Of a stretch of 64,000 nucleotides of DNA, positions 45,010 through 56,585 are shown in pieces. A program made the translations under genes and the position numbers. The notes beneath the pieces are model-generated. The model saw only the letters and a list, made by a program, of their open reading frames with translations, ran no database searches and was not told the DNA's origin. How positions within the stretch are numbered: the stretch's first letter is position 1; each line of letters opens with the position of its first letter. The DNA comes from Siphonodentalium dalli (Eukaryota > Mollusca > Scaphopoda > Gadilida > Siphonodentaliidae): NCBI GenBank assembly GCA_032622095.1, contig CP136067.1, positions 75,046,705 through 75,110,704 of the forward strand, in the 5' to 3' direction.

Positions 45010-46760
45010 TCACTCCTCGACCGTCGTCCGTCCGTCCATCCGTTTGTCCATCCGTCCGTCAACAATTCTTTAAACATCTTCTTCGAATGGGTTCATATTT
45101 GGTGTGGATGTTCCCTAGGTGACTCACATTTAGATTTGTTCAAATGAGGTCACTGGGTAAAATAGTTGAGAAAGCAGGGCCATAACTCTATTCCTCCATA
45201 GTAATTCTTAGAATGACTTCTCAAGAACCATTGGGCCGATTTAGCTTATATTTCGTATGGAGAGTCCTTGAGTGACTGGGGTTCAGATTTGTTCAAATGG
45301 GGTCACTGGATCAAATAGGGGCAGAGCCAGGGACACAACTCTTAAAACAAATACCAAATTGTTTAGATTGAACTCATTGCTCAATTTGAAAAAAACAAAA
45401 CAAAAAAAATCAAATTAAGTTTTTTTAATTTTTGTTTAAAGCATGTATACATGTATGTTCATATATGTTGAATAACACTATTGTTATATGATGATAATGA
45501 TCTAAATAAAAATATTAAAACCAAAAAAAAAGTTTTCTTGCTCAATTTAAATGTTTTTTTGTTTTAACTTTTAAATTAAAAAAAAACAAAACATCCAGCA
45601 GGGTGACTCAACCAAATTTGGTTTAAATCAGTCTAAAATCAAGAACATGCAAACAGCAGATACTTAGAGCTCTATGAGGAAGGTGCCTGCGATCCCAGAA
45701 TGTTTACTTAACACCATATAGAAGTCACATTGATTATAAAGTAATAAATGCAATGGCAGTGTTAACAAAATCTGATTGGAGTGACAGCTCCTTTGATTAA
45801 TACCGGTACCCTAAAACTATCTGCCTGTTAGAGAGTTTGTATATAAATGACCTATGGCTTTTGATAACAAACTCCCAAGGCCAAGTGTGATTAATGAATC
45901 TGACAGCTAGGCCAGTAAAACTAAATACCTGTTTTATCAGGCAATTACATATGGGAAACTCAATGAGAAAGAAGGAGGCATTTTTCTTAGCTTACCTGAG
46001 ATTAAGAATGGAGTCATATTTTGTGTGGATGGTCCCTAGGTGGCTGGTATTCAGTTCTGTTCAAATGAGGGTCACATGGTAAAAAAAAAGTGGCATAGCT
46101 AGCGACCTAACTCTCTCCATCCATAGTAATTCTTAAAACATCTTCTCAAGTATCATCGGGGCTATTTAGCTTATAATTAGTATGGAAGGTCCTTGGGTGA
46201 CAGGGATAGAGATGTGTTAAAATGAGGTCACCGGGTCAAATAAGGGCGGTGCCAGGGACATAACTTGTCCATCCAATGTAATTCTTAAAATGTCTTCCTA
46301 TCAAGGACCATCAGGCCTATTCAGCTTATATTTGGTATGAGTGACTAGGATTCAGATTGATTCAGAATTTGATCACTGGGTCAAATAGGGTCGGAGCCAG
46401 GGACATAATTCTTTACCTCAATAGTTATTCTTAAAACATCTTCTCAAGAACCATTTGGCATATTTAGCATACATTTTGGTATAGAGAGTCCTTGGGTGAC
46501 TGGGATTCAGATTTGTTCAATTGGGTTCACCAGGTCAAATAGGGGTGCGACCAGGGACATAACTTCCCCCCCCCCCCATAGTAATTCTTAAAATGGCTCC
46601 TACTTAAGAGTCATCAGGCCTATTTAGCTTATATGTAGTAACCAGTATCAAGGGTCCTTATGTTACTTGGGACTGGGTTACAGATTTGTTAAAATGGGTT
46701 TGACCAATCAAAAAAATGGCATTTGGTGTATATGGCCTATGGAGAGTTGGGATCAAAATT
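45010..46760 (+). repeat. Degenerate tandem array, TTTGTTCAAATGGGGTCACT units
   Basis: It begins after a CCGTCCGTCCATCCG-type tract. Units recur roughly every 150-190 bp with TTAGCTTATATTTGGTATGG, GGTGACTGGGATTCAGAT, TTCAAATGRGGTCACTGGGT, CAAATAGGGG and GGACATAACTC. Diverged and non-coding. Confidence 0.75.
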
Positions 46761-47050
46761 TGTTTGAATGTGCTCCACCATTAAACAAAAAGGGGGGGGG
46801 GGGATGTCAGGTTGGAACTTTGCAACAGTTATGAAAACTTGAGGTATCAGATGTAAAATTCCAACATGTGCAAAGGAATTTTACAAACTTGGGAGTGTGT
46901 TTGCTTCAGTTGGGAGGGAGCAGACTATGGACTATGTGGGGTGGGGGGATCAGGACCAAATTTCAAGGTGGACACCCCACTGCTCAACTGGTACCCTCTA
47001 GGCTACGTCCCTCTTTAGGACTACTTGTTTTTAAGTGAATTTGACAAGTA

Positions 47051-48080
47051 CTAACTCTTATAGTCTTCCGAGTCCCAGTCTTTAGAGTCTGTGAGGGTCT
47101 CCACAGTCATTGACTGTCTTGTTAGCACATGTTTCAATTGCTTTATTGATAAGAGACCTGTCACTCTCCAAACTGCTACTGGTATCAGTATTGAATGTCT
47201 GATGAAAGTTTTATTTAATTTAATTCTAATTTTTGCTATGATCCCACAATTACCTAAGAATTGTCCTAGTTTAGCAGATGCTGCAGCTCCGTTCCACTTG
47301 CATGATCCTTGAATGTTCATTTTTGGTCTATTGTTAGACCAAGAACTTTCTTTAACGTAACAACTTCTAACGGTTGATTGTTCTCAGAATGTCAGGCATA
47401 TTGGACCAGTATACATCACATCAGTTTTTGTCACACATACATTTACACCATTTTGGAAGGTCAGTCATAAAGAATAAACAGAATTGGGCTTAACACAGAG
47501 CCTTGGGGAAGACCAATTGATGTTGTTATCCATTCGCTGATATGATTATTTACATTGTTCTGAGATTTTCAGTTCTTTAGAAAGCTTTGGATGTATGAAA
47601 ACATTCATCCATTTATGCCGTTGTTGAATAATTTATACAGAACTCCTTTTCTCAAGATGATTGAATCGAATGCACCTTCAAAGTCAATGAAAGTTAGAAG
47701 GCCGTGATCATGATTATTCTTTATAGAAAAAGCACTCTTCATTGATGTTTATAAGGGCATGAGTTGTTGATTTGAATTTTATGTATCATGCATATTGTTT
47801 TTCATTCAAGATGTTGTCACTTTAAAGTTTCTAAATTAACCAGTTTGTTACTATCCTTTCATAAAGTTTGCCCAAGACACTGGTAAGACTAATATGCCTA
47901 TAACTTTTTGCTTGATGATAGGTAGATTTACAAGGTTTTGGAATATACAATTTTTAGCAGTTAGAAACTCCGTTAGATTCAAACCGATCTCCCAGTATCA
48001 TTGTAAGAATTTGTTGAGAATTGATGATAATTTGTCAGCCCCTTATATTTTTGTCGCAGAAACAGTCGAAAGCCCAGGCC
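47051..48080 (-). pseudogene. Decayed LINE reverse transcriptase
   Basis: Reading leftward on the minus strand, three RT landmarks appear in the right order. SYRHISLTSVLGKLYERI is at about 47912-47852 (the entry to the RT domain). FIDFEGAFDS is at about 47695-47658 (motif A, with its catalytic Asp). GLPQGSVLSPILF is at about 47515-47480 (motif B). Stops and frameshifts lie between them, and the second catalytic box (YADD-type) is not visible. No endonuclease, element ends or target duplication were found. The motif style is that of L1/I/R1-like LINEs, different from the LINE at 25180-26310. Confidence 0.8.
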
Positions 48081-48093
48081 TTCTAAACAGTGA

Positions 48094-49600
48094 TTATTAT
48101 ACCCCCTTTTAAAAAAAAGGGGGTATACTGTTTTGCACCTGTCTGTCCGTCCGTCTGTATGTATGTCGGATGTCTGTTCATGTCATAACTTGGAACAGTA
48201 GTGCTCGGATCTCAATGAAATTAGGTAGGGATGTTCACTAGGATATTAAATAGAGGGTTCCATCGTTTTGTTTGGATTTTCCATTCTAGAGTTATTCATC
48301 TTTGTTTATCTGGAAATGATGGCTTTTTGGTCCGTCTGGTGTCTCTTCATGTCATAACTTGAATAGTAGTGCTCGGATCTTAACTCATTACCACTCTGAC
48401 TGCAGCTGATTACAAACCCCAGGTTACTTTGACATTGTGACGTTAAAAACTCGGCGCACATTGCCACGGCGACGTAATTTACGTCCCATTTCCTCAGAGA
48501 TTTTGACGATTTAGTCGGCTTTAGCATGTTTTTACCTTAGTTCTGTGATCGCTGTCATTCTAATTTATAAATTCTAGAAATGGCCTTTCGTGATTTCGCT
48601 ATTTAGTATTTATACAGAATTTGTTGTTTCAAATTACCAATTTAATAGACTGTGCCACCTTTCCATAATGTCACAATTCCAAGTTTAAATGTAAAATGTT
48701 GCAACAGTTATCAAAAGCAATCATCTTTTTTATTATTTTTTAACAAATGTACTTTCGAGCAAGGTAAGGCGTGAATGGAATAAAATTTTCTGAATGGATA
48801 GAATATACTTCAACCGCATACTTCATGTAAAATGATGATTAATGGAGAAAGCCACGAAAATTTAGTTTTTACTTTTATTAAATAAAAAGGTGTCAAAAGG
48901 TGCTTCTGAGGAAATGACGTAAGGTGACAAAAGTTGCCTTTGAGGAAATGACGTAAGGTGACAAAATATGCTTCTGAGGAAATGTTGTGAGGTGTCAAAA
49001 GGTGCTTCTGAGTTGTAATGAGTTAATGAAATTTGGTATGTATGTTCACTACTATGAGGGCATTAAATAGAGGGTTCCATCGTTTTGTTCGGATTTTCCA
49101 TTCTGGAGTTATTCATCTTTGTTATCTGGAAATGTTGGCTTTTTGGTCCGTCTGGTGTCTGTTCATGTCATAACTTCAACAGTTGTGTTGGGATCTCAAT
49201 GAAATTTGGTTTGGATGTTCACTACTATGAGGACATTAAATAGAGGGTTCCATCGTTTTATTTGGATTTTCCATTCTAGAGTTATTCATCTTTGTTTATC
49301 TGGAAATGTTGGCTTTTTGGTCCTTCTGGTGTCTGTTCATGTCATAACTTCAACAGTTGTGCTGGGATCTCAATGAAATTTGGTATGGATGTTCACTACT
49401 ATGAGGACATTTAATGGCGCATTGAACTGTTTTGTTTTGGTTTTTCGTTCTATAGTTATTCACCTTTGTCTATATGATAATGCTGATTTTTGGGTCCATC
49501 TGTCTGAGTATACTCAGTATAGCAGTCATAAGTTATAGATATGCCCACACTAGGCGGTATGCCACAAGGGGGTATGCACCGGATGACAGCCCATCTCTTG
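48094..49600 (+). repeat. Tandem repeat of about 170 bp starting at GGGGGTATAC, split by a TTAA element
   Basis: It begins with an inverted TACCCCCTTTT/AAAAGGGGGTA pair and a GTCTGTCCGTCCGTCTG tract. Units carry GTCATAACTT, CTCAATGAAATTTGGTATGG, ATGTTCACTACTATGAGG, GAGGGTTCCATCGTTTTGTT and GTTATTCATCTTTG. It closes near GGGGGTATGCACCGGATGAC. The 48384-49022 element is inserted in it. Confidence 0.8.
48384..49022. mobile_element. piggyBac-like TTAA element, 639 bp
   Basis: It is flanked by TTAA (48380-48383 and 49023-49026). The inverted ends CTCATTACCACTCTGA and TCTGAGTTGTAATGAG match at 14 of 16 positions. Inside the left end is the palindrome GACGTAATTTACGTC. Inside the right end are repeated TGAGGAAATGACGTAAGGTG units. 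No ORF of note. The host repeat continues seamlessly across the insertion. Confidence 0.85.
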
Positions 49601-50812
49601 TTGAGTGATAATATATAATTTAAAATTAATTAGTCCACTTACTTTGATGTTAGAAAGGCTTAAAGTTGTGGTGAATAGGTCAGCAGACAGTATGCATTTG
49701 AAATGGGCTAATTACTAGCCCATTTTGTCAATGTTGGACGGATTGAGCTAACTTTTAACTGCCCTCCAGGAATGATTAACAGTCTGAGAGCCTACCGCTA
49801 ATAGGCCTGAGGGCTGTTAATCATCTCATAGTGGTTTCCATGTCATGTAACTGACAAACCGAAGCAGTGTAAATAGGTCGAAACACCTCAGTACATCATT
49901 CAAATAAATAGTGTGGCTCCCCTTACATCGTTCAACTGAAGTGAGCACCATCAGCACATATATTCTCCCCAAAATGGCCCAGATGTGAGTGAATATAGCT
50001 GACACTGAGTGACCCACCAGAGGCAATCGTCAACGTGTATGGGCAAATAGGCTGGGTTTTTGGTATATAATAGACTGTCAGTGTGCAATCAAACAGGGGA
50101 TGATCACAATGTATAAACAGCTACAGTCAAATCGGTTTCGAGGAATGATTACGTCATTGTGTCTCTATCTTGAAACATTGCGCTTACCCACACATGTCGC
50201 GGATGCCTTCCAAATCTATCCCCCCCTCACTCGTGTGTGCAAGTGGATGCATCCAACTCTAGATAACTGGTGTATCTATGACATTGCTTATGTGGACGCC
50301 AGCATTATCTCATTATTAGGGGGGCACAGCAGTTGTTTTTTTAAAATACATATTTCATAATGTGGGGCTCTATTTAGGGGCTAGGTATTTTATCATTTAT
50401 AATTCAAATAAAGCAGATCACTTCTGACCCCAAGCTAAATCGTACAACATTGTTGAGAGTTTTCCAATTGTTTTGGATAATGGAAAGTGTAGCAATTACT
50501 TTAGATGACTTTCAGTTCATCGAACTGTACTATGTATTGTATGGATCAGTCATATTAAAACTAGACCTAATTTTCATTACTTTCAACTTAGTCTTGAGAC
50601 ACTCATGGAATAAATTATTTCAAACAGGAGAAATCCACCAATGCGCATCAATGAGTGCATTGCTAAACCAATCAATAGCTTCCAGCAAAACCATTAACTA
50701 TTCACATTCTGCACTCAATAATAATTATTCATACTAGCCCCGCCCAATGTTTCTAAAAATAAGTATTACGGAAGGCGGAAATGATGAATGAAAGCGAGGC
50801 TTTGCGAAAACA
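49601..50812. other. No supported gene
   Basis: Open frames at 50100-50360 and 50450-50737 have no domain I recognise and no splice signals I can support. An inverted ATTAACAG.CC/CCTGAGGGCTGTTAAT pair lies near 49775-49820. Confidence 0.35.
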
Positions 50813-50909
50813 ATGGCTGATTTTGGTGAAATCCAAATGATCAAAATTGCAATTAAGAACGTAGTGCAAAAAATAAGTATTGATTCACTGAAACAAAAAC
50901 AGGAGCATA
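50813..50909 (+). CDS. Exon-like ORF interrupted by the TTAA element array
   Basis: ATG at 50813 (context AACAATGG) opens about 32 codons ending SIDSLKQKQEHI just at the TTAA where the first tandem element begins. Composition and start context look like real coding sequence. The SLKQKQEHI pattern is reminiscent of the segment before the Walker A motif in RecQ-type helicases, but that is only a resemblance. If the array is recent, the exon once continued into sequence now at 55111 and beyond. That flank gives only a short continuation without a helicase motif. Confidence 0.3.
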
Positions 50910-50913
50910 TTAA

Positions 50914-52246
50914 CTCATTGAGTGCCAGGTCTCCTGAGGGGAATCGATATCTGTACGCCAGGTCTCCTGGGGAAAAAGAACATTATTCACACTAACTACA
51001 TATTTAGTTTGACTATTCAATATAGGACAGAATCGAATTGACAGCAGGCATTGCTAGTATAGGCCCTATCCATGACCTGCTTTTAAACTCCATGTCCGGT
51101 ACTCGGGGGTCATCATAGGTCAAAAATTTCATGTTGCCATGGCAACGAGGACTTAAAATTGACACCGATTGACTGAAATCACAAAGTTGTTGTTTTGTGT
51201 GGCCATCTAAATAATTTATTCAGTGTAGTTTTAGACATTAATTTTGCTGGTGGAATAACATAGTAATTTAGATAGGATTGGGGGGGGGGGGGGGTAATCG
51301 GTGTGACTAAACGAATTTTGTGAATGGGATGACGTTTACAATGAACACTCTCCGAGAAAAGCAGATTATTAAATTGAAAACTATTTGGAAATGCATTGTT
51401 TCGTTCTTTTTGGCATATAATATTCGCACTTGCCGCGGTGGGACGTATTTCCAGTTTGTACTGTATCTAGGTGACAATGCCACATATTAGTACATCGGAT
51501 TAACCCGGTGACGATTATATCCGATTCAGCGCATCGACCTCCCCCCCCCCCCCCCCCCCCTTCCATACCAAATTTCAGTTCGATATCGTAAATAATGTAA
51601 GAGCAATATACTAACAAATTTTTTCTATAGAAATTCTCATTGTAATTTGGCGAACCCCTTAAGGTACAGAGTTTGATTGACATATTGTGTACATTGTCGA
51701 CATCAGCGTTCCTGTGTCGTTTGGTGTCAAACCAAGTTTACGATGGATCAGGGCATGCCCGACTTTATAGGAATCGACATTTACGCAATTAAAATCGGTT
51801 TCCAATTAACAGATATGTACGCTGTATCCGTTGACCTCTTAGAGAGTTTGAACTCTGCAAGTCTAAGTCACGCCCACAGATCACATCAATTTTCACCACC
51901 TGTTTTCATACGACTGCATCTCCTAAACGCCTCGACGTGCGGAGCTGCCCGATGCGTCATTTGAACGGAGACATGCTGGGCTATACCCCGCTGTACAAGT
52001 TGAATCTGCGCATGCGCGTATATACAGACCCCCCCCCCCCACTTGAAAATTAAACAAACGCTTCTCCCAAAATGTGACTTGTAGTATGCAGGGTTCTAAT
52101 CATGTGCAAACAGATTGAAATTGTGAGATTGGATTAGAAGGCAGAATGTTACAAACGGTGTGTGTTGGGCGACGAGATATCTCGTCGCCGGCGCTCAGAT
52201 GGTGTTTTTCGGGCGACGAGATATCTCGTCGCCGGCGCTCAATGAG
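50914..52246 (+). mobile_element. Tandem TTAA element, copy 1 (1333 bp)
   Basis: TTAA at 50910-50913 and 52247-52250. The inverted ends are CTCATTGAGTGCC and GGCGCTCAATGAG. Two GCCAGGTCTCCTG repeats lie inside the left end. Two palindromes with core CGACGAGATATCTCGTCG lie inside the right end (52168-52189 and 52212-52233). Interior poly-G (about 51280) and poly-C (about 51540 and 52030) tracts differ in length between copies. A 95-codon open frame (51677-51964) is identical in all three copies, but it has no recognised domain. Confidence 0.85.
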
Positions 52247-52250
52247 TTAA

Positions 52251-52409
52251 GGAGGCATTTTCTCGGAAAATTTCAAATTAAGGTATATGCTGTGAAATTA
52301 GTGTCAACTTGAAGAGCGCAGCAAATATATAAGATATCTGTTTACGGAATTGACAATTTCCAACTCAGTCCGGAGTTGTGCCCGATTGAATTCCCAAAAA
52401 CTGTAAGCC
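52251..52409 (+). repeat. 159-bp spacer between tandem elements, copy 1
   Basis: It starts GGAGGCATTTTCTCGG and ends AACTGTAAGCC. The same sequence and length recur at 53739-53897. It is not found outside the array. Confidence 0.9.
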
Positions 52410-52413
52410 TCAA

Positions 52414-53734
52414 CTCATTGAGTGCCAGGTCTCCTGAGGGGAATCGATATCTGTACGCCAGGTCTCCTGGGGAAAAAGAACATTATTCACACTAACTACA
52501 TATTTAGTTTGACTATTCAATATAGGACAGAATCGAATTGACAGCAGGCATTGCTAGTATAGGCCCTATCCATGACCTGCTTTTAAACTCCATGTCCGGT
52601 ACTCGGGGGTCATCATAGGTCAAAAATTTCATGTTGCCATGGCAACGAGGACTTAAAATTGACACCGATTGACTGAAATCACAAAGTTGTTGTTTTGTGT
52701 GGCCATCTAAATAATTTATTCAGTGTAGTTTTAGACATTAATTTTGCTGGTGGAATAACATAGTAATTTAGATAGGATTGGGGGGGGGGGTAATCGGTGT
52801 GACTAAACGAATTTTGTGAATGGGATGATGTTTACAATGAACACTCTCCGAGAAAAGCAGATTATTAAATTGAAAACTATTTGGAAATGCATTGTTTCGT
52901 TCTTTTTGGCCTATAATATTCGCACTTGCCGCGGTGGGACGTATTTCCAGTTTGTACTGTATCTAGGTGACAATGCCACATATTAGTACATCGGATTAAC
53001 CCGGTGACGATTATATCCGATTCAGCGCATCGACCTCCCCCCCCCCTTCCATACCAAATTTCAGTTCGATATCGTAAATAATGTAAGAGCAATATACTAA
53101 CAAATTTTTTCTATAGAAATTCTCATTGTAATTTGGCGAACCCCTTAAGGTACAGAGTTTGATTGACATATTGTGTACATTGTCGACATCAGCGTTCCTG
53201 TGTCGTTTGGTGTCAAACCAAGTTTACGATGGATCAGGGCATGCCCGACTTTATAGGAATCGACATTTACGCAATTAAAATCGGTTTCCAATTAACAGAT
53301 ATGTACGCTGTATCCGTTGACCTCTTAGAGAGTTTGAACTCTGCAAGTCTAAGTCACGCCCACAGATCACATCAATTTTCACCACCTGTTTTCATACGAC
53401 TGCATCTCCTAAACGCCTCGACGTGCGGAGCTGCCCGATGCGTCATTTGAACGGAGACATGCTGGGCTATAGGTACCCCCGCTGTACAAGTTGAATCTGC
53501 GCATGCGCGTAGATACAGACCCCCCCCACTTGAAAATTAAACAAACGCTTCTCCCAAAATGTGACTTGTAGTATGCAGGGTTCTAATCATGTGCAAACAG
53601 ATTGAAATTGTGAGATTGGATTAGAAGGCAGAATGTTACAAACGGTGTGTGTTGGGCGACGAGATATCTCGTCGCCGGCGCTCAGATGGTGTTTTTTCGG
53701 GCGACGAGATATCTCGTCGCCGGCGCTCAATGAG
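52414..53734 (+). mobile_element. Tandem TTAA element, copy 2 (1321 bp)
   Basis: Nearly identical to copy 1 apart from homopolymer lengths and a few bases. Its left target site reads TCAA (52410-52413), one change from TTAA. Its right site is TTAA (53735-53738). Confidence 0.88.
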
Positions 53735-53738
53735 TTAA

Positions 53739-53897
53739 GGAGGCATTTTCTCGGAAAATTTCAAATTAAGGTATATGCTGTGAAATTAGTGTCAACTTGA
53801 AGAGCGCAGCAAATATATAAGATATCTGTTTACGGAATTGACAATTTCCAACTCAGTCCGGAGTTGTGCCCGATTGAATTCCCAAAAACTGTAAGCC
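53739..53897 (+). repeat. 159-bp spacer between tandem elements, copy 2
   Basis: Same length and sequence as 52251-52409. The next element follows after TTAA at 53898-53901. Confidence 0.9.
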
Positions 53898-53901
53898 TTA
53901 A

Positions 53902-55106
53902 CTCATTGAGTGCCAGGTCTCCTGAGGGGAATCGATATCTGTACGCCAGGTCTCCTGGGGAAAAAGAACATTATTCACACTAACTACATATTTAGTTTGA
54001 CTATTCAATATAGGACAGAATCGAATTGACAGCAGGCATTGCTAGTATAGGCCCTATCCATGACCTGCTTTTAAACTCCATGTCCGGTACTCGGGGGTCA
54101 TCATACATGTAGGTCAAAAATTTCATGTTGCCAGGGGGGGGGGGGGGTAATCGGTGTGACTAAACGAATTTTGTGAATGGGATGACGTTTACAATGAACA
54201 CTCTCCGAGAAAAGCAGATTATTAAATTGAAAACTATTTGGAAATGCATTGTTTCGTTCTTTTTGGCCTATAATATTCGCACTTGCCGCGGTGGGACGTA
54301 TTTCCAGTTTGTACTGTATCTAGGTGACAATGCCACATATTAGTACATCGGATTAACCCGGTGACGATTATATCCGATTCAGCGCATCGACCTCCCCCCC
54401 CCCACCCCCCCCCCCTTCCATACCAAATTTCAGTTCGATATCGTAAATAATGTAAGAGCAATATACTAACAAATTTTTTCTATAGAAATTCTCATTGTAA
54501 TTTGGCGAACCCCTTAAGGTACAGAGTTTGATTGACGTATTGTGTACATTGTCGACATCAGCGTTCCTGTGTCGTTTGGTGTCAAACCAAGTTTACGATG
54601 GATCAGGGCATGCCCGACTTTATAGGAATCGACATTTACGCAATTAAAATCGGTTTCCAATTAACAGATATGTACGCTGTATCCGTTGACCTCTTAGAGA
54701 GTTTGAACTCTGCAAGTCTAAGTCACGCCCACAGATCACATCAATTTTCACCACCTGTTTTCATACGACTGCATCTCCTAAACGCCTCGACGTGCGGAGC
54801 TGCCCGATGCGTCATTTGAACGGAGACATGCTGGGCTATACCCCGCTGTACAAGTTGAATCTGCGCATGCGCGTATATACAGACCCCCCCCCCCCCCCAC
54901 TTGAAAATTAAACAAACGCTTCTCCCAAAATGTGACTTGTAGTATGCAGGGTTCTAATCATGTGCAAACAGATTGAAATTGTGAGATTGGATTAGAAGGC
55001 AGAATGTTACAAACGGTGTGTGTTGGGCGACGAGATATCTCGTCGCCGGCGCTCAGATGGTGTTTTTCGGGCGACGAGATATCTCGTCGCCGGCGCTCAA
55101 TGAGTT
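53902..55106 (+). mobile_element. Tandem TTAA element, copy 3 (1205 bp)
   Basis: Same ends and order as copies 1 and 2, with TTAA at 53898-53901 and 55107-55110. It lacks about 130 bp between GTTGCCA and the poly-G tract near 54133, and has a small insertion (CATGTA) near 54106. No spacer follows it; unique sequence begins at 55111. Confidence 0.88.
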
Positions 55107-55110
55107 AAAC

Positions 55111-56433
55111 AGAGTTTTATAGAGGCAATTCATTTCAGACCGAATTGGCTTTACAGGGATTGAAGCAACAGCCATTGTTAGTCAATCATATATGAATTGT
55201 CACATGTCAATCAAAACAGTAAACCATACGCCTGAGTGTCATAGCACCATCACTGACATTTGACCCACAGCATACATTCCAGTGTTGACGTCATATAGAA
55301 ATATGGCGATCAAAGCACAATATAACTAAAATTGTGCTTTTACTTTGCACTAATGAGTCACATATAGGTTCATCCCACTGACTTTAGCAGCCAAATTGGT
55401 GATAGGGGTGGGGTGGTCTGTTTCTTCGCGCATTGCACAGATGCAGAAAGTTTCCAGATGAGAACTTTATTTTGGGCCATCAGATTGAAAACAAATTTGG
55501 TATGTGAGTTTATGAGTTCAAATACAGGTCAGTATTGATTATGGGTCGGTCCACACATTTTTGCCAGAGTTCTGGCCCCTTTTCTACTTAGAATCTTCCA
55601 TCCATCAGTCCGTCTGGAAAGTTCCTGGAATATAACTTTATTTGGCTAGGATCAAAACCAAATTTGGTATTTAGTTTATCAGCTCAAAACACAGGTCAAG
55701 TTCAAATATGGGTTCAGTCTGCCCATTTTTGCCCGAGTTATGGCCCCTTTTCGACTTAAAATATGTCAGTTTGGAAAGTTTCCGGATGATAACTTTATTT
55801 TGGGTTATCGGATCGAAACCAAATTTTGTATTGAGTTTATGAGCTCAAAATAAGGTCAAGTTCATTATGGGTGCGGTCTGCCCATTTTTGCTGGAGTTAT
55901 GGCCCCTTTACAACTTAGAATTATGTCGTTTTGAGGTTTCTGGATAACATTCGTTTGTGTGATTTGATCTGAACCAAATTTGGTATGTGAGGTTATCAGC
56001 TCCAAATACAGGTCAAGTTTGAATATTCGCACTGCCCATTTTTGCCAGAGTTATGGTCTTTGTCGACTTAGAATTTGCTGATTATTTTGGTTTCCGGATA
56101 ACTTTACTTTTAGTTATTTGATTGTTTTTAAATTCAACTGAATCTCTTGATATTTGGTAAATGGTTCCAATTTCAGAAGACAAAGGCCAAGTTTGAATTT
56201 AGTCACGGTCCGATGAATTTTGACAGAGTTAAAAAAACGCTATCCATACGAAAAATCCACCTTTTCGGGTGACTCATGTTCGGCGACCTATTATCTTATT
56301 TGAAGGAAATTTCATATGGAGATTCGCCTTTGAGAGTTCATTCAAACAAGAGTCCAATCACATTCTACACATTAATTTTAGATTTGTTATCCTTTGAAAT
56401 TGCCAACTGAAACTTGGGTGGCTTCAAGGAAAC
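55111..56433 (+). repeat. Degenerate array upstream of WDR37 (CAAATTTGGTATGTGAG units)
   Basis: From about 55440 to 56120, units of about 125 bp carry GATAACTTTATTTTGGG, ACCAAATTTGGTATTGAGTT, AGGTCAAGTTCAAATATGGG and TGCCCATTTTTGCCAGAGTT, followed by ATGGCCCCTTTTCGACTTAG. Diverged and non-coding. 55111-55440 and 56120-56433 show nothing definite; the latter should include the 5' UTR or promoter of WDR37. Confidence 0.7.
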
Positions 56434-56585
56434 ATGCCAACGGAAACTGCTACAAAACCAATAAGAAAGTCAAAAGGAATGAGAATATACAACCGTCATA
56501 GGACAGGTACTGAAGAATCCCAAGCTGACTCGCAGCTCTCGAAGTATGAATCTGACTCTGATGGGATCCTCCCTCTAAAACTAAG
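56434..56585 (+). CDS. WDR37: WDR37 orthologue, first coding exon
   Basis: ATG at 56434 (context GGAAACATGCC, A at -3) opens 50 codons plus two bases and runs into a donor at 56586 (CTAAG/GTAAGA). The protein begins MPTE and is basic and serine-rich, as in vertebrate WDR37. It ends in LPLKLR, which joins in phase to the next exon. WDR37 is a conserved animal protein with a disordered N-terminus, a short coiled coil and a C-terminal WD40 propeller; it pairs with PACS1/PACS2 in vertebrates. Only the disordered N-terminus is encoded here. Identification rests on the start and on the following exon. Confidence 0.85.

Noticed and set aside
51381-54461. Minus-strand ORFs with glycine runs in the tandem elements
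   Set aside because: They read through the poly-C tract and change length with it; not protein.
51677-54819. 95-codon ORF identical in three copies
   Set aside because: The identity follows from recent tandem duplication. There is no domain, and the frame starts with a non-ATG codon. It is kept only as a note under the element.
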